From NCBI GenBank assembly GCA_963556495.2, contig OY747713.1, forward strand, positions 47,445,413 to 47,509,412: a stretch of 64,000 bases of DNA. Reading direction: 5' to 3'. The notes under the pieces are model-generated. The model saw nothing but the letters and a program-made list of their open reading frames with translations. It was not told the DNA's origin and ran no database searches. Within the stretch, counting starts at the first letter, position 1, and each line of letters opens with the position of its first letter. This stretch comes from Valencia hispanica (lineage: Eukaryota; Chordata; Actinopteri; Cyprinodontiformes; Valenciidae). Both the position numbers and the translations under genes were made by a program. Below are positions 10,531 to 19,800 of the stretch, one piece after another.

Positions 10531-11264
10531 GATACTTTAATAATCCCCGTGGGGAAATTAAGTTTCAGTACAACCAATCCAAGATCATACAAACAGTTAC
10601 AAACATTAACACAGTAAAGGGTTTGGAAGACTGCAGAAACAGTCAGGCTTTCCCAGTGCCCCTTTTAGCAGATAGAGTGGATTCACAGAAGGTAGGGGGG
10701 GTGAACAGGGGAAGAAAATGGGCAACTCTGCCCAGCCCCGTACAGGGAGCCGAACCGGGGTGCTGAAATAAACCACTGCAAAACATATAAGCACATGTAC
10801 CAGTCATCACATATGAGAACACAAATGGGACGGCGGGGGAGGTTCGGGAACCCTCCGCACGGAGAAACCGGTCGCACCCATCCAGAGCGTGCCCATCATT
10901 TCACTGTCCTAAGAGTGGGCAGGAGACTGTAAGGTTAAGAACGAGGACATTGAACTCAGGGAGTGTGTTTTGCTGTAGTTGTGGCGTGAAAGTCCGTGCT
11001 CGTGTATATGTGTGCGTCAAGTAGGTGAGACTGTGACCTCTCCTATCAGTCCCATAGCTCACAGACTCATGTAATCACAGGGGGATGGTGTGGGAGTCTC
11101 CGTTTACATTCTTCTCTTCGCAGGGGAGTTTGTGATATCTAGCCTTTCAAGGCTGCACCGGGATCCAATTCAGATAGCGTTTTTAGTTCAGGCTGGGGCA
11201 CTTTTCAGCCTTAAAGTTTTTTCAACGGTCTCAACAGTGGCGCTCCAAACATCCGAATAATGGC

Positions 11265-11576
11265 TCAGTTTCCATCAGCCCAGCTGAGAAACTTCTCCAA
11301 GTTGTTTCCCACCTCGTGTACGAGTCCATCCACCGCATCCTGTTTTCCAGTCATGGCATCCAGTTTACAGTTTTGCTCGTTCAGCGCATTAGTCTGAGTG
11401 TTTACAGCACGGCTTAATCCTTCTTGAAGCTGCAAAAGCTTGCCAATTGCTTCCGACCGCTTCTTCTCTTTGCAATACATCAGGAATCCACCCAAGCCAA
11501 ACAGCAGACACCCGATTATCATGAATCCAATTATGTAGATATCTTCCCATCCTCCAATGACATAATCGACAGACAT
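11265..11576 (-). CDS. Small single-pass membrane/coiled-coil protein of unknown function
   Basis: The chosen start gives 103 residues beginning MSVDYVIGGW; the 37 codons upstream run into the ERV LTR and are chance. Residues ~13-34 form one hydrophobic membrane span (IYIIGFMIIGCLLFGLGGFL). A basic stop-transfer patch follows (CKEKKR). Residues ~42-98 are polar and heptad-like, predicted coiled coil (KLLQLQEGL, LHEVGNNLEKFL-like spacing). No Cys-His or catalytic motif is visible. The frame is intact, unlike almost everything around it. It lies in a LINE-tailed retroposon, so it is either element-encoded or a retrocopy. I cannot assign a function. Confidence 0.5.
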   Translation of the reverse strand: MSVDYVIGGWEDIYIIGFMIIGCLLFGLGGFLMYCKEKKRSEAIGKLLQLQEGLSRAVNTQTNALNEQNCKLDAMTGKQDAVDGLVHEVGNNLEKFLSWADGN

Positions 11577-11629
11577 ACGAAGATTGATGACGAACCAGTG
11601 AGTAGTGACTGTCAGAGAAGGGCTTAATT

Positions 11630-11633
11630 GTAC
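11630..11633. repeat. GTAC target-site duplication of the 10.7-kb ERV, left
   Basis: GTAC precedes the 5' LTR (TGAAGAG) and recurs at 22293-22296 right after the 3' LTR (CTCAACA). A 4-bp duplication fits retroviral integration. Confidence 0.8.
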
Positions 11634-12055
11634 TGAAGAGATATAAATTCTGTTAATGTTGTATGAGGGTTTAATTTTGTAGTGCATGTGGAAACACTTA
11701 GAAACCGTGAATAATCAAGAGGAATGTGGCACATCCTGTGTGCCTTTTGTGAAGAAGCTGTGACCATTCTGTGAAGGAAGATCTATGTGGGAGGAGTTTC
11801 TTTTTAACTTGTTTCAAATAAAAACCTTATGCTGAGATAAAGCTGTGCTCAGTTACTAGAACTGAGTCCAGTGAACGACGTCTCACTGTTAAAATATATA
11901 ATTGTTGTTTGTTGTTCTTATTGCTCCTTTTTACAGAAATGAACGAGCACGCGGGAAGGTAAAATGAGAGCTCAGAGAGCCCAGGGTCATAAATTAAATG
12001 TGTGTCTGTTCCTTTAAAATAGGCTTTAAATTAGAGTGAAAACACCTTCTCAACA
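11634..12055 (+). repeat. ERV-1 5' LTR
   Basis: 422 bp, TG...CA. It contains a polyadenylation signal AATAAA at 11817-11822. Compared with the 3' LTR the differences are G/A at position 2, G/T in TATGAGGG, G/T in ACTAGAAC, one G/T and one insertion near GCGGGAAGG, T/A in GCTTTAAA, and one T indel. Confidence 0.9.
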
Positions 12056-12058
12056 ATA

Positions 12059-12076
12059 TGGTGACCCCGACGTGAT
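12059..12076 (+). promoter_or_regulatory. ERV-1 primer-binding site for tRNA-Trp
   Basis: TGGTGACCCCGACGTGAT is complementary to the 3' end of vertebrate tRNA-Trp including CCA, the same primer used by avian alpharetroviruses. It begins three bases after the 5' LTR. This is where minus-strand cDNA synthesis would start. Confidence 0.85.
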
Positions 12077-14686
12077 TTCTGGAAGTAGCAAAGGAAAACG
12101 TGAGTTTGGAAATTGTTGTGATTAACAGATACTGGAGATCGGAGGACGGAAGTGACCCAGCCCTGAAGTTATTTGGTAAGCGCTGACACACGAAGCACAA
12201 AATTGACTAATCTAAAAGTGTGTTCTGTCTGTTGTTCTCCAGTAAATGTTATCTGTTTCTGCTGAGTTAAATAGACGCCGACCGGGTCGGTAAACTCATG
12301 GTGTGGCCGGCCCTAAGGTAAGCTAGGACTGAAAGCTTGCGTGTTGGACACGAAGAAGGCTGAGTGGGATCAGCTCGTGGATTGAGAAACCACGGAATGT
12401 CAAAAAAAGAAAACTCAGAGATCAGAGAGAGCGATTTTAACCCTGGCATTTCTTGTTCCTTTGACCAGGATCTCAGATCGGACTGGATCTCCGGGAGGAA
12501 CCGCAGGCTGCTGTGAGTCCGTGCATAACCTGGTTCGGAACCAGTATCAAAGTCCTCCACCCCACCGTTAGGTAAAAGGAAAGAAAGAAAAGGCAGGCAG
12601 ATCCGTGGTTTCTCCCGGAGCAACAGTTGGATGGGGTCTTCCTTCAGAGGGACAACAGCCAGTGAGTAAAAATTTGATGCGTGAAAGAATAAAAAATAAG
12701 AGAGAAAAAATAACTAGGTCCGGGACCTTTTTAATACGAGTTTGTGTTTTTGCAAATAAAGATCGGGGATCTTTGCGTGATGATCCGGGATCTCACAATG
12801 AATATTCATGTTAAAGGAGTTGGACTCCAAAAGCGCGCCGAGGTCTGGGATCTCAATTAGAAATGGGCCTAATGATAAATAATATATAAATAATAATACT
12901 AGTAATGAAAAAGCATGATAATAAATACATAATTATATTAATGTGTGATAAACCGGATGTGTGATTGTGTGTGTGTGTGTGAATGGAGATTTCTATGGTG
13001 AAACAGCTGTAGGCTGAACGGAGTCTCATGGTTTGAAAATTAAGTAAATAACACTGCGATAAGATAAATAGATCAGATAACAGAGAAATAAAAGCTGAAT
13101 TTACTTCATTAACATGAGAATGATGAATATCAAATATGGGGAAAAATAGCAAAGAAGATTTTAAAGGAGATGCAAAATTAATGTAAGAGAAAAGACAATA
13201 CAACATTTCTTTAAAATTAAGATTATGAATTTGAAGGACGATTGAGTAATTTCGCGCACTTCTTGGTAGTTGCGATCTAAAATAAAACTAAAAAGATCAA
13301 AATTGAGGAATTAGACATTTGGCGTCTCAAACAAACAGGGAAAAAGGAGGGGTTAATGCGTGAAGCAGATGTGTTTTTTTAGCACCCAGGAGGATAAAAA
13401 ACGTTTTAAACTTTGTTTTCTCCTAAAGTTCCGCCGAAAGAAAAATAAAATAAAAGAGAAAACTCACTTCCATATTTTAAAAAATCCTATGAAGAGTAAG
13501 GTCAACTTTACTGTGATCTAAATGAATTATCTTAAACAAGTGACCCCCTTCCCCCCTTCCCTTCAAGGAAGGGCCGTTCTGATAATAAACAAGACCCCCC
13601 TTCTGTCCCTCAACAATGGGTCGTTAGTTTTTCTCTTAATAAACAAACCAACTGTGATGGGTTGTGACAGAAACCAATAAAATGGACTTCCTGAGAAAGA
13701 CTTGTTTGAAACCAGATTGATCATGCGTTTCAAAATTGTTAAAGGTTATCCAACTGCCGGAAGGCAGAAGAGAAGGAACACACACCTCCCCCCGCTAGCT
13801 GATAATGAGGGGGATGTTTTAGCTGCGTGCAGCTCAATACAAAAGGTTGGGATTTCTTGAGTGCAGCGGCAACTTTTACTCTATAATAATAATTTTTTTA
13901 AAAACTAATATTTTTAATGATATTCATGGGATGTCTGTGAGATCTCTCATATAGTAGAAAAGAAATGGTTTAAAAATGACGGATTATGAGCAGAGTGATT
14001 TTATTTTGAAATACAGGAGGATGTCTACAGGTCCTGTGGGGAAGCAGCTGGGTGGCTACGTGAATTTATTCTTTGTAACAAGCGGCAGCTTCAGATGTTT
14101 GCTTCTAACATTTTAATGACAGATAAGATACATGTTGAAAGGAAACAATCTTGTAATGCGCTGGGTTAGAGACTGCAAAAAAGAGAAGAAATGTTCATTA
14201 CGGGATTACCGTAGTAAGGAATGTAGTAAAGATCTCCAAAATTCAACTTTAGTTACCGTAGCACACTGAGTTTAAGCGCACTTCAATATTTACACTCAAT
14301 GGAGTTGTTGCTAATGGGACAACATTAAGGGTCTGATTAAGCAAGAAAGATGTCTGGACCTACACCTGAGATTGGGAGAGGATGCCGGCCCTCGCCCCAA
14401 TATCAGTTGAGAATGGTACCATGTTTTTGGGCATCTAGCAACAGACTCTTTCACATATAATCATAATAATAAGCAAATTTGTAGAATCTTTATGAAGGAG
14501 CAGATAAGCAGAGAGCAAGGAATAGAGATGTGATGTTTTGTTATGGAAATATCAGTTGCTGATTATCTCATTGACAAAATGGTAGGAAGTTAATGAAGCC
14601 AGATGGAAAAAAAAAAAATTAGGAATTTTGTTTTCCACTAAAAATGAGATTGAGTTGTTAAAAAAATGAAATAAAAATAATAGATT
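12077..14686 (+). other. ERV-1 leader and degraded gag region
   Basis: This stretch has the position of retroviral leader plus gag. I cannot read a convincing matrix, capsid or zinc-knuckle motif in any frame. A (TG)n tract lies at about 12967-12982. It is AT-rich with many short ORFs and no coding continuity. Confidence 0.4.
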
Positions 14687-14890
14687 TTGCTACAGGAAAA
14701 ACCTGTTGTGATAATCATAAAATCTAGAGAATTATTTTCTAATTTGTTAGGAAGAGATTTCCTATTTCACTTGAAGTTGGGCATGTTCTCTGTAGGGGAT
14801 AAATTAATAATCCAAATTTTAGATTTCATAAAACTCTTGAAACGAGAAAGCTACCAAAGAATTGTTCTACTTGGAAAGAGAAAAATTTAA
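14687..14890 (+). pseudogene. ERV-1 protease C-terminal remnant
   Basis: The frame includes LFSNLLGRDFLFHLKLG, the conserved helix near the C-terminus of retroviral aspartic proteases (LLGRD). The matching block in ERV-B at about 47730 reads NLMGRDLLIKLGA. The active-site D-S/T-G triad upstream is not readable. Protease would cut Gag-Pol; this remnant cannot. Confidence 0.5.
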
Positions 14891-15173
14891 GTTTTAACTG
14901 AAGTTTGTAATCAGATGAAGATAAATAATCATACTATTGCTAACAGAAGATTCAAATTGAACTTTACATGTTTTTGGCATTTGGCCAACAATGAGGAACA
15001 GGGGTATGGCGACCTCTAGTGGCGAACTAATTAAAGCATTTCTTACGGACAATTCAATTCTCAAACTGATTAGTTCATGGACAAGAAGTGTGCCAGACAT
15101 GGAAAAAAAGAAAAGCTTCTCATATAAAATTAAGAAACAGCTTTGAGCAAACGAAGGCTGTATTGAAGAAGCT

Positions 15174-15179
15174 CTATTT
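15174..15179. repeat. CTATTT target-site duplication of the nested chromovirus, left
   Basis: CTATTT lies just before the 5' LTR (TGTCATGG) and recurs at 18323-18328 immediately after the 3' LTR (ATGACA). Confidence 0.75.
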
Positions 15180-15552
15180 TGTCATGGTTTGGTTTCTTTG
15201 CTATTATTCACTCCTGCAGTAATGTCTCTTTCTCCTTCCCTTCCTCCAGGCAGAGCAGTGGGCCTGGGGCGTGTCAGCACACCTGGACTCCATCATCATC
15301 AGCCATTTCAGTATTTAAGGACCAAACTTTCATTCATTCAGTGCCAGACGGTTGTCAACACCACATCTCTGACTACCCAGGACCACTGCCTGCCTCGGTT
15401 ATTCCATGCCCCTTGGATTTTTGTGAGGACTTTGATTTTGTTTTTGCTCCAATTTATTATTTGTAATAAAACCTTTTGATTTTTCTGCACAGCACTTGTT
15501 CCCTGTTTTTTTGGGTCAGCATCTTGGGTCTCGTTCAACCTCCACCATGACA
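15180..15552 (+). repeat. Chromovirus 5' LTR
   Basis: 373 bp, TGTCATGG...ATGACA. It carries AATAAA near 15464. The last six bases, ATGACA, contain the gag start codon. Confidence 0.9.
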
Positions 15553-16557
15553 GAACCGTCTGGCCAAGGAGACCCTGCTGGCTCAGATGCACTGAGGCAA
15601 GCGTTGGCTGCGCAAGGTGCGCTGGTGGGCCAACATGCCCAGTCACTCCATCAAATTATGGATTCCCTACAGAATTTAGGCTCTACTGTGTCTGTATTAA
15701 GACAGCATCTGGACGCAGTAGCCGGTCAAGTGTCTGCGTCTGTGACGGCGCCACCACCTGCTGCTGCTGCTGCCGTTGTTCCTGCCCCCGTGCCACGAGA
15801 ACCCCAGATCCCTACACCGGAGAGGTATGATGGTGAACTTGGCTCATGTGGTCGTTTCCTCCTCCAGTGCTCTCTGGTTTTCAGTCTCCAGCCGACCACC
15901 TACACAACGGACCAAGCCAGAGTAGCCTATGTGGTTAGCCTCCTAACTGGACGTGCCGCCCACTGGGCAACTGCGGTGTGGGATCATAATCCGACCCTTC
16001 GCTCTTCTTATGACCTCTTCACCACAGAGATGAAGAGAGCGTTTGATCGTCCTGTTCGGGGTCGAGAAGCTGCCAGTCAACTGTTATCGCTAAGGCAAAA
16101 CTCCAGGTCAGTGGCAGACTTTTCTATTGAATTTTTGACATTGGCTGCAGAGAGCGGATGGGAGGAGACCGCTCTCCAGGATGTGTTTTTGAGGAGCCTT
16201 GATGACTCGATCCGTGATGAGCTAGCACTCCGTGATGAATGTGGCTCTTTGCAAGCTCTCATGCAGTTAGCCACCAGACTGGATAACCGCCTCAGGGAGA
16301 GACGGCGTGAACGTGGTGCTCGCTCTGCACCTCCTTTTCCCCGGCGACCGGCTCTTCTACCTGCAACTCCCATGGGATCAGCACCTGTTCCACTTGCATC
16401 AGCTCCATCTTCTGCTTCAATTGAAGAACCGATGCAGCTGGGGCGAACCAGGCTCACTCCTGCTGAAAGAGAGAGGAGATTCCAACAGAGGCTCTGCATT
16501 TACTGTGGTCAACCTGGTCATTTCCTGCCCAACTGTCCCATGCGGCCAAAAGATTAG
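15547..16557 (+). CDS. Chromovirus Gag with CCHC zinc knuckle
   Basis: Gag forms the particle that packages element RNA. I use the ATG at 15547, giving MTEPSGQGDPAGSDALRQAL; the 17 codons upstream lie in the LTR. About 336 residues. Residues ~20-60 are coiled-coil-like. The retrotransposon capsid region runs from PQIPTPERYDGE through AHWATAVWD, FTTEMKRAFDRP and VADFSIEFLTLAAESGW. A Pro/Ala/Arg-rich linker follows, then one zinc knuckle CIYCGQPGHFLPNC (CX2CX4HX4C) near the C-terminus. The length is usual for Ty3/gypsy gag of this group. No internal stop. Protease lies in another frame downstream. Confidence 0.85.
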   Translation: MTEPSGQGDPAGSDALRQALAAQGALVGQHAQSLHQIMDSLQNLGSTVSVLRQHLDAVAGQVSASVTAPPPAAAAAVVPAPVPREPQIPTPERYDGELGSCGRFLLQCSLVFSLQPTTYTTDQARVAYVVSLLTGRAAHWATAVWDHNPTLRSSYDLFTTEMKRAFDRPVRGREAASQLLSLRQNSRSVADFSIEFLTLAAESGWEETALQDVFLRSLDDSIRDELALRDECGSLQALMQLATRLDNRLRERRRERGARSAPPFPRRPALLPATPMGSAPVPLASAPSSASIEEPMQLGRTRLTPAERERRFQQRLCIYCGQPGHFLPNCPMRPKD

Positions 16558-16639
16558 ACCCATTCGAGGTAAGAGGAGTTCGAATGGGTCATGTTTCCAA
16601 TTCTCCTATCTCTACCCACCATACCCAGTTAATATCACA

Positions 16640-16792
16640 TTTGTTAGTCGGTCAAGCTACTATACCTTTTTTCCCTTTAGTTGACTCTGGAGCTGATGAA
16701 AGTTTCATTGATGAATCCATTGTAAACAGCATTCCATCCCTGTAGTACCACTTTCTGACACTAGAACCATTTATGCAGTTAATGGTAGCGTT
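16640..16792 (+). pseudogene. Chromovirus protease remnant
   Basis: [17 protein letters not shown] (about 16677-16727) is the aspartic-protease active site (DSGA). A one-base shift near 16740 moves the reading into the frame of [15 protein letters not shown] and then integrase. The active-site frame is -1 relative to gag. Protease is therefore broken by a frameshift as well as being joined directly to integrase by the deletion. Confidence 0.7.
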
Positions 16793-17938
16793 TTGGCTCA
16801 GGTGACTCATCAGCCTCCTGCTGGTCCTCTCCATCCACTTCCTGTGCCTCATCGTCCTTGGTCTCATATAGCAGTGGATTTTGTTACCGGTCTTCCTCCA
16901 TCTCAAGGTAACACAGTGATCCTTACTATAGTTGACCGTTTCTCCAAGGGTGTTCACTACATTCCCTTACCTAAACTTCCCTCAGCTTTTGAAACGGCTG
17001 AGTTGTTGGTTAACCAGGTATTCCGTCTCCATGGAATTCCTGCAGACATTGTCTCTGATCGTGGTCCTCAGTTTTCCTCTCAGGTCTGGAGAGCATTCTG
17101 CAGGGCTCTGGGGGCATCGGCCAGTCTCTCTTCTGGATATCATCCTCAATCCAATGGTCAGACGGAGCGTGCCAATCAGAACCTTGAGACTGCTCTGAGG
17201 TGTGTTTGTGCCCGCCATCCTGCATCCTGGTCCCAGCATCTCCCCTGGATTGAATATGCACACAACTCCTTCTCCTCCTCGGCTACCGGTATGTCGCCAT
17301 TTATGTGCATGTTTGGTTTCCAGCCTCCACTTTTTCCTGCACAAGAAGTGGAGGTGGCAGTTCCCTCTATCCAGGAACATGTCCGACGCTGCCGGCTAGT
17401 GTGGAGTCAGGCTCGGGATGCTCTCCTGAGGACAACCACCAGGAACCAGCGCCTGGCTGATAGACACCGTGCCCCGACTCCAGAGTATCGTCCTGGTCAG
17501 AGGGTTTGGTTGTCGTCCAAAGACCTGCCTCTCCAGGTGGATTCCCGTAAACTAGCTCCTCGTTACATTGGTCCATTTGAAGTTGATAAGATCATCAATC
17601 CCTCAGCTGTTCGCCTTAAACTTCCCCGTTCTCTAAAGATCCACCCCACTTTTCATGTGTCGTTGCTGAAGCCTGTTTCTTCGTGCGCATTGAGCCCTCC
17701 GGCCATTCCCCCTCCACCCCCCCGGGTTGTTGACGGCCACCCGGCTTTTACCGTTGACAGGATTTTGGATGTGCGGCGTCGTGGGCGGGGCCTTCAGTTC
17801 TTAGTTGACTGGGAGGGCTATGGTCCGGAGGAGAGGTCTTGGATATCGCGCCGCCTTGTTTTGGACCCTGGCCTTTTGCAGTCTTTCTACCGGGATCATC
17901 CTGGTGCGCTCGGTGCACCGCCTGGTGGCGGTTCTTAA
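16793..17938 (+). CDS. Chromovirus integrase core with C-terminal chromodomain
   Basis: Integrase joins cDNA to target DNA, and the chromodomain steers it to modified histones. The open frame gives ~380 residues. Catalytic triad: D in [12 protein letters not shown] in [11 protein letters not shown] in [13 protein letters not shown] (DDE with the usual spacing). The GPF/GPY-like end is [14 protein letters not shown], followed by [11 protein letters not shown]. The chromodomain is [33 protein letters not shown]. The N-terminal HHCC zinc finger is lost in the deletion. The frame ends at TAA just before AAGGGGGGGG, the polypurine tract. Confidence 0.85.
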   Translation: MAQVTHQPPAGPLHPLPVPHRPWSHIAVDFVTGLPPSQGNTVILTIVDRFSKGVHYIPLPKLPSAFETAELLVNQVFRLHGIPADIVSDRGPQFSSQVWRAFCRALGASASLSSGYHPQSNGQTERANQNLETALRCVCARHPASWSQHLPWIEYAHNSFSSSATGMSPFMCMFGFQPPLFPAQEVEVAVPSIQEHVRRCRLVWSQARDALLRTTTRNQRLADRHRAPTPEYRPGQRVWLSSKDLPLQVDSRKLAPRYIGPFEVDKIINPSAVRLKLPRSLKIHPTFHVSLLKPVSSCALSPPAIPPPPPRVVDGHPAFTVDRILDVRRRGRGLQFLVDWEGYGPEERSWISRRLVLDPGLLQSFYRDHPGALGAPPGGGS

Positions 17939-17949
17939 GGGGGGGGTAC
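17936..17949 (+). promoter_or_regulatory. Chromovirus polypurine tract
   Basis: AAGGGGGGGGTAC lies directly before the 3' LTR and would prime plus-strand cDNA. Confidence 0.75.
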
Positions 17950-18322
17950 TGTCATGGTTTGGTTTCTTTGCTATTATTCACTCCTGCAGTAATGTCTCTT
18001 TCTCCTTCCCTTCCTCCAGGCAGAGCAGTGGGCCTGGGGCGTGTCAGCACACCTGGACTCCATCATCATCAGCCATTTCAGTATTTAAGGACCAAACTTT
18101 CATTCATTCAGTGCCAGACGGTTGTCAACACCACATCTCTGACTACCCAGGACCACTGCCTGCCTCGGTTATTCCATGCCCCTTGGATTTTTGTGAGGAC
18201 TTTGATTTTGTTTTTGCTCCAATTTATTATTTGTAATAAAACCTTTTGATTTTTCTGCACAGCACTTGTTCCCTGTTTTTTTGGGTCAGCATCTTGGGTC
18301 TCGTTCAACCTCCACCATGACA
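17950..18322 (+). repeat. Chromovirus 3' LTR
   Basis: 373 bp, identical by eye to 15180-15552. Followed by the CTATTT duplication. Confidence 0.9.
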
Positions 18323-18339
18323 CTATTTAGTAAGAAAAG

Positions 18340-19260
18340 AAAATTTCTCCTAATGGATTTGTAATGTTAACAGTGAAACATTTAGATACACTAACTGTTG
18401 CAGAAATGTTGTTTAGAGAAATAATGCCTAGATTTGATATCCACAAATCTATAGTGGTAACGGAACACATTTAGTGAATTAAATAACTGATAAAATAGGA
18501 CAAAGATTATAGATCATTTTTAAGAGACAATTGGATTCTAAAAGCAGATTAAGAAGGACCATGGATAAGACTAAACAGAATTGGAGATACTGTTTGGTTA
18601 TGATGAAGTTATATATGAATATAACACCAAGTAATTGAACGAATTTGATGAGACCTTATCCTTCCTACAGTTTGGTATATTAAAATAAGAGGAACAATTA
18701 CAAACTGATTTATGACTTTATGATAAAATGTTGCAAATTGCAAATAAAAAAAATCAATGGAAGAAACGGGACAAAATTGGATAGTCTTGATTTGGTAAAT
18801 TATAAATGCATATAATACCAAATTTGAATATTGGCCTCCTTCTATTTGAAATAATCTATGGGTGAGATATAGAATTCCTTAGATTGGTATACTCTCTTCT
18901 AAAAAAACAATTTGATTAAGATCTGGGAGTTTTCATGATCAAAATATTGATAATTACATGAGTTATAAATGCAAACTAATCATATGCCAGATGATCCTAT
19001 ATTCCTACAGGAAGAAGTGAGCTGAAAGTAGGTGACTGGATCCTGATTAAAAGCTGTAAACAGAAAATTGGGCATCACCCAGGTGGAAGGGGCCATTCCA
19101 GGTATTTTTGACCACACCAATGGCTGTAGAGACTGAGTTAGATACACTTAACCCATTATAAAAAGCAGTGACCATTACTAGATATAGGGAAAGCAGTCTA
19201 AGAAAAGTGGGGTTAAAGACTGATTCCAAAGGGAGGTGGATACAATATGGTCCACTTGTC
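18340..19260 (+). pseudogene. ERV-1 integrase remnant
   Basis: Broken frames carry integrase-like blocks: AEMLFREIMPRFDIHKSIVV near 18390, in the place of the core strand leading to the second catalytic Asp, and SELKVGDWILIKSCKQKIGH near 19020, the SH3-like C-terminal domain. ERV-A at about 39310 has the matching GNWVLIKEFRRRHW. Stops occur every few dozen codons, so it is non-functional. The order after protease and before env is as in retroviral pol. Confidence 0.5.
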
Positions 19261-19399
19261 TCAACCTCAGTGAAGAGAACCAGGAGAGCCACTTTTCTAT
19301 AGAGACTGTTTGAAGGGAGAGATAGTGACGATGAAGGTTTTTCTGCTATCTAGTACTTAATTTTTACAGTTTTTTGGTGGTGTTATTTCAATAGGAACG

Positions 19400-19800
19400 T
19401 TAGGACTCACAGAAGAATGACATAGAGCACATGAGGATGCTGATTTATTTTCTTGGTTCACTCAGAGAAGGACACACAGAAACCCATTTGAAACTAGTGT
19501 ATGGTGACAATATGCAAGATATCTAGCAAATAAAGAAAACATTAACTGTTTTGTTTGTTCTCAGATGCCATATTCTGTAGGACATTTACCCAGATATGTA
19601 GAAGCTTTCACTAATCTTAATGATCTGTTTCCAGATGTTATACTCCTCTCCAGGATTTGGACAAATTCTGAGCGTGCAGTACATGAACGAACAGGAAGTT
19701 ATATTGGTAAAAATGTGTAAAAATGTGTATACTTCCATGACAAAAGTAAGGGTAAATTGGAGACTGGGACGACATGGGATTAATCTAAATAGTTAAAGCT
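19400..19800 (+). pseudogene. ERV-1 env N-terminal remnant
   Basis: Disrupted frames include RRTHRNPFETSVW and NINCFVCSQMPYSVGHL. The Cys-x-x-Cys motif with its surroundings matches the ERV-B env (NCYVCSIMPKS at about 44160) and the ERV-A env (SCVVCMGTALPKY at about 38830), so all three elements share an envelope type. No fusion or membrane-anchor part is readable further on. Dead copy. Confidence 0.5.

Larger units (their letters stand above)
10241..11629 (-). mobile_element. LINE-tailed retroposon carrying a small ORF
   Basis: Read on the minus strand: a 103-codon ORF (11576-11265), ~700 bases of 3' UTR-like sequence, a LINE-type end (GGGGATTATTAAAG) and a hexamer tail. The 5' side is cut by the ERV at 11634-22292 and resumes at about 22297, so the upstream part may continue to about 22435. 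No reverse transcriptase is present, so it must depend on a partner LINE. I do not recognise the family. It could be the 3' end of a LINE with an unusual ORF, a non-autonomous element, or a retrocopy of a host mRNA. Confidence 0.45.
15180..18322 (+). mobile_element. Ty3/gypsy chromovirus (sushi/Tf1-like), RT-deleted, identical LTRs
   Basis: This 3.14-kb element lies inside ERV-1. Its two 373-bp LTRs are identical by eye. It has an open gag (15547-16557), a short protease remnant and an integrase with chromodomain (to 17938), then a polypurine tract. Reverse transcriptase, RNase H and the integrase zinc finger are missing: the frame goes from a protease-like [10 protein letters not shown] straight into [16 protein letters not shown]. 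No tRNA primer site follows the 5' LTR; Gag starts at its edge, as in self-priming Tf1/sushi elements. Very recent insertion of an already defective element is likely. Confidence 0.85.

Noticed and set aside
10170..10766. Long ORFs of Asn-Lys, Arg-Ile and Ile-Leu repeats on both strands
   Set aside because: They are translations of the GAATAA hexamer array in different frames, not proteins.
11630..11640. GTACTG as a 6-bp ERV duplication with LTRs starting AAGAG
   Set aside because: A 4-bp GTAC duplication gives canonical TG...CA LTR ends, needing only one G-to-A change in the 3' LTR.
15189..15479. Two ORFs repeated at 17805-18249
   Set aside because: They lie in the identical non-coding LTRs of the chromovirus; duplication reflects the LTR pair, not a gene family.
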